A DNA stretch of 11,825 nucleotides from Actinomycetota bacterium (GTDB taxonomy: Bacteria > Actinomycetota > Thermoleophilia > Gaiellales > Gaiellaceae): the NCBI GenBank assembly GCA_016870235.1, contig VGCB01000025.1:1-11825 (forward strand), in the 5' to 3' direction. Numbering within the stretch: the stretch's first letter is position 1; each line of letters starts with the position of its first letter. Below, piece by piece: positions 11,021 to 11,825 of the stretch. Both the position numbers and the translations under genes were made by a program. A model generated the notes under the pieces. It did no database searches. It was not told the DNA's origin and saw nothing but the letters and a program-made list of their open reading frames with translations.

Positions 11021-11825
11021 GTGCACCTGCGGATCTGCTTCGTCACCCCCTTTGCCTGGTCGCAGCCACACGACGTCAACGAGCACGTCGAGGGCGCCGC
11101 CTCCGCGCTCCGCGCGCGCGGGCACGAGGTCACGGTCCTCGCGCCGTCGGGGCGCCGGCGCGACCTCCTCGCCGGGCGCCACGCCCTCGCGCGCGGAGGG
11201 CACCACGACCTGATCGCGATCGGTCCCGCCGTCCCGGTCTCCCGCAGGAGCGTCGTCGGGGTCGCCTCGCGGGCGAACCTGCGTGTGGCGCTCCAGCAGG
11301 GCGCCTTCGACGTCGTGCACGGCTTCGAGCCGGGCCTGCCGAGCATCTCGCAGCTCGCTCTGACCGAGTCGAGCGCCCTCACCGTCGCCACGTTCACGTC
11401 GCCCGACCGGCTTCGAGTCCCCTCGACGCGGGCGCAGCGCGACCGGTTCCGGGCTCGGGTGGACGCGCTCCTCGCGACCTCTCCCGAAGCGGCCGAGGCG
11501 GCCGCCGACCGCTTCCCCGGCGACTTCGAGGTCGTCCCGGCCGGGGTCGACCTCGAGCGCTTCCACCCAGGGGCGAAGCGGCAGACGATCGTCGCCCACG
11601 CCGAGTCGGGCAGCCGTCCGCTCGCGCGGGCGCTCGTCCGGGCGCTCGACGAGCTGCCGGGCTGGGAGCTCGTCCTGCTCCACCGGACGCCGCTGACGGT
11701 CCGTCCCGCGATCCCGCGGCGGCTGCGCGACCGCGTGTGCGTGCGGCTCGGCCGGCGGCCCGAGGCGCGCGCCGCGATCCTGAGCGCCGCTGCCCTCTTC
11801 GTCCCCGCCACGGAGGAGGGCGACC
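11021..11825 (+). CDS. GT4-family glycosyltransferase, 5' part (3' end outside window)
   Basis: A retaining GT-B glycosyltransferase that moves a sugar from a nucleotide donor, probably onto a lipid or envelope glycan. The first 268 residues are visible out of a usual 370-400, without interruption. The N-terminal Rossmann domain begins LRICFVTPFAWSQPHDVNEH, continues with LRARGHEVTVLAP, and has FDVVHGFEPGLP as the next acceptor-side strand. The inter-domain linker VVPAGVDLERFHPG corresponds to the family's VIPNGVDxxRF, with Ala in place of Asn. The donor-binding domain then starts (PLARALVRALDELPGWELVLL) and the window ends at FVPATEEGD, before the usual E-x7-E region can be checked. The GTG start is supported by TACACT 6 nt upstream and by the immediate first beta-strand. 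Donor and acceptor are unknown. Confidence 0.5.
   Translation, partial: MHLRICFVTPFAWSQPHDVNEHVEGAASALRARGHEVTVLAPSGRRRDLLAGRHALARGGHHDLIAIGPAVPVSRRSVVGVASRANLRVALQQGAFDVVHGFEPGLPSISQLALTESSALTVATFTSPDRLRVPSTRAQRDRFRARVDALLATSPEAAEAAADRFPGDFEVVPAGVDLERFHPGAKRQTIVAHAESGSRPLARALVRALDELPGWELVLLHRTPLTVRPAIPRRLRDRVCVRLGRRPEARAAILSAAALFVPATEEGD

Noticed and set aside
1..11825. tRNA, rRNA or known riboswitch genes
   Set aside because: I looked for cloverleaf arms, T-loop GTTCGA-type boxes and conserved riboswitch cores in the intergenic stretches and saw none that hold together.

Overview
The window is chromosomal DNA from a very G+C-rich bacterium, most likely a deep-branching actinobacterium of the Thermoleophilia (Gaiellales/Solirubrobacterales) type. 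That placement is inferred from base composition, codon use, GTG starts, leaderless-type promoters and gene content; no marker gene fixes it. I support twelve protein genes, two of them cut by the window edges, plus one gene remnant and an unusual repeat-rich intergenic tract.

Layout. 1-658 (+) is the 3' part of a PLP-dependent cystathionine gamma-synthase/lyase. 659-1994 holds no intact gene. Its first 900 bases are packed with inverted repeats: two direct copies and one inverted copy of a composite unit of about 150-200 bp. Each copy begins with a 16-21 bp hairpin that carries a conserved 17-18 nt loop. Between them lies an element of about 265 bp bounded by inverted repeats. A Nudix-like C-terminal remnant starts right at the edge of the inverted copy, followed by a promoter-like leader. 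Next come a metallo-beta-lactamase-fold hydrolase (1995-2861, +), a pair of related hairpin repeats, the second of which covers the annotated start of the next gene, and an MFS exporter (2950-4212, +). A DUF2237 gene (4240-4605, -) converges on the exporter, and the stop codons of both genes sit in the arms of one hairpin. A stand-alone biotin carboxylase (4673-6013, +) diverges from DUF2237.

From 10554 down to 6014 the minus strand carries five tightly packed genes: a 2-TM protein, a 6-TM histidine-bearing membrane protein, a CopC-CopD fusion, an NAD-dependent epimerase and a MATE (DinF-like) transporter. Four of the five overlap a neighbour and the largest gap is 9 nt, so they are probably one operon. 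The first three look like a copper-related membrane module; the epimerase and MATE genes may simply share the transcript. Beyond the operon are a CDGSH iron-sulfur protein (10696-10893, -) and the 5' part of a GT4 glycosyltransferase (11021 to the edge, +).

Two points run across the window. Five genes have a TANNNT -10-like hexamer exactly 6-7 nt before the start codon and no Shine-Dalgarno sequence, the signature of leaderless transcription. The most novel material is the hairpin repeat tract at 670-1564. Its stem arms change in compensating fashion between copies while the loop is nearly invariant, which points to a mobile or structured element family that I cannot match to a named one.
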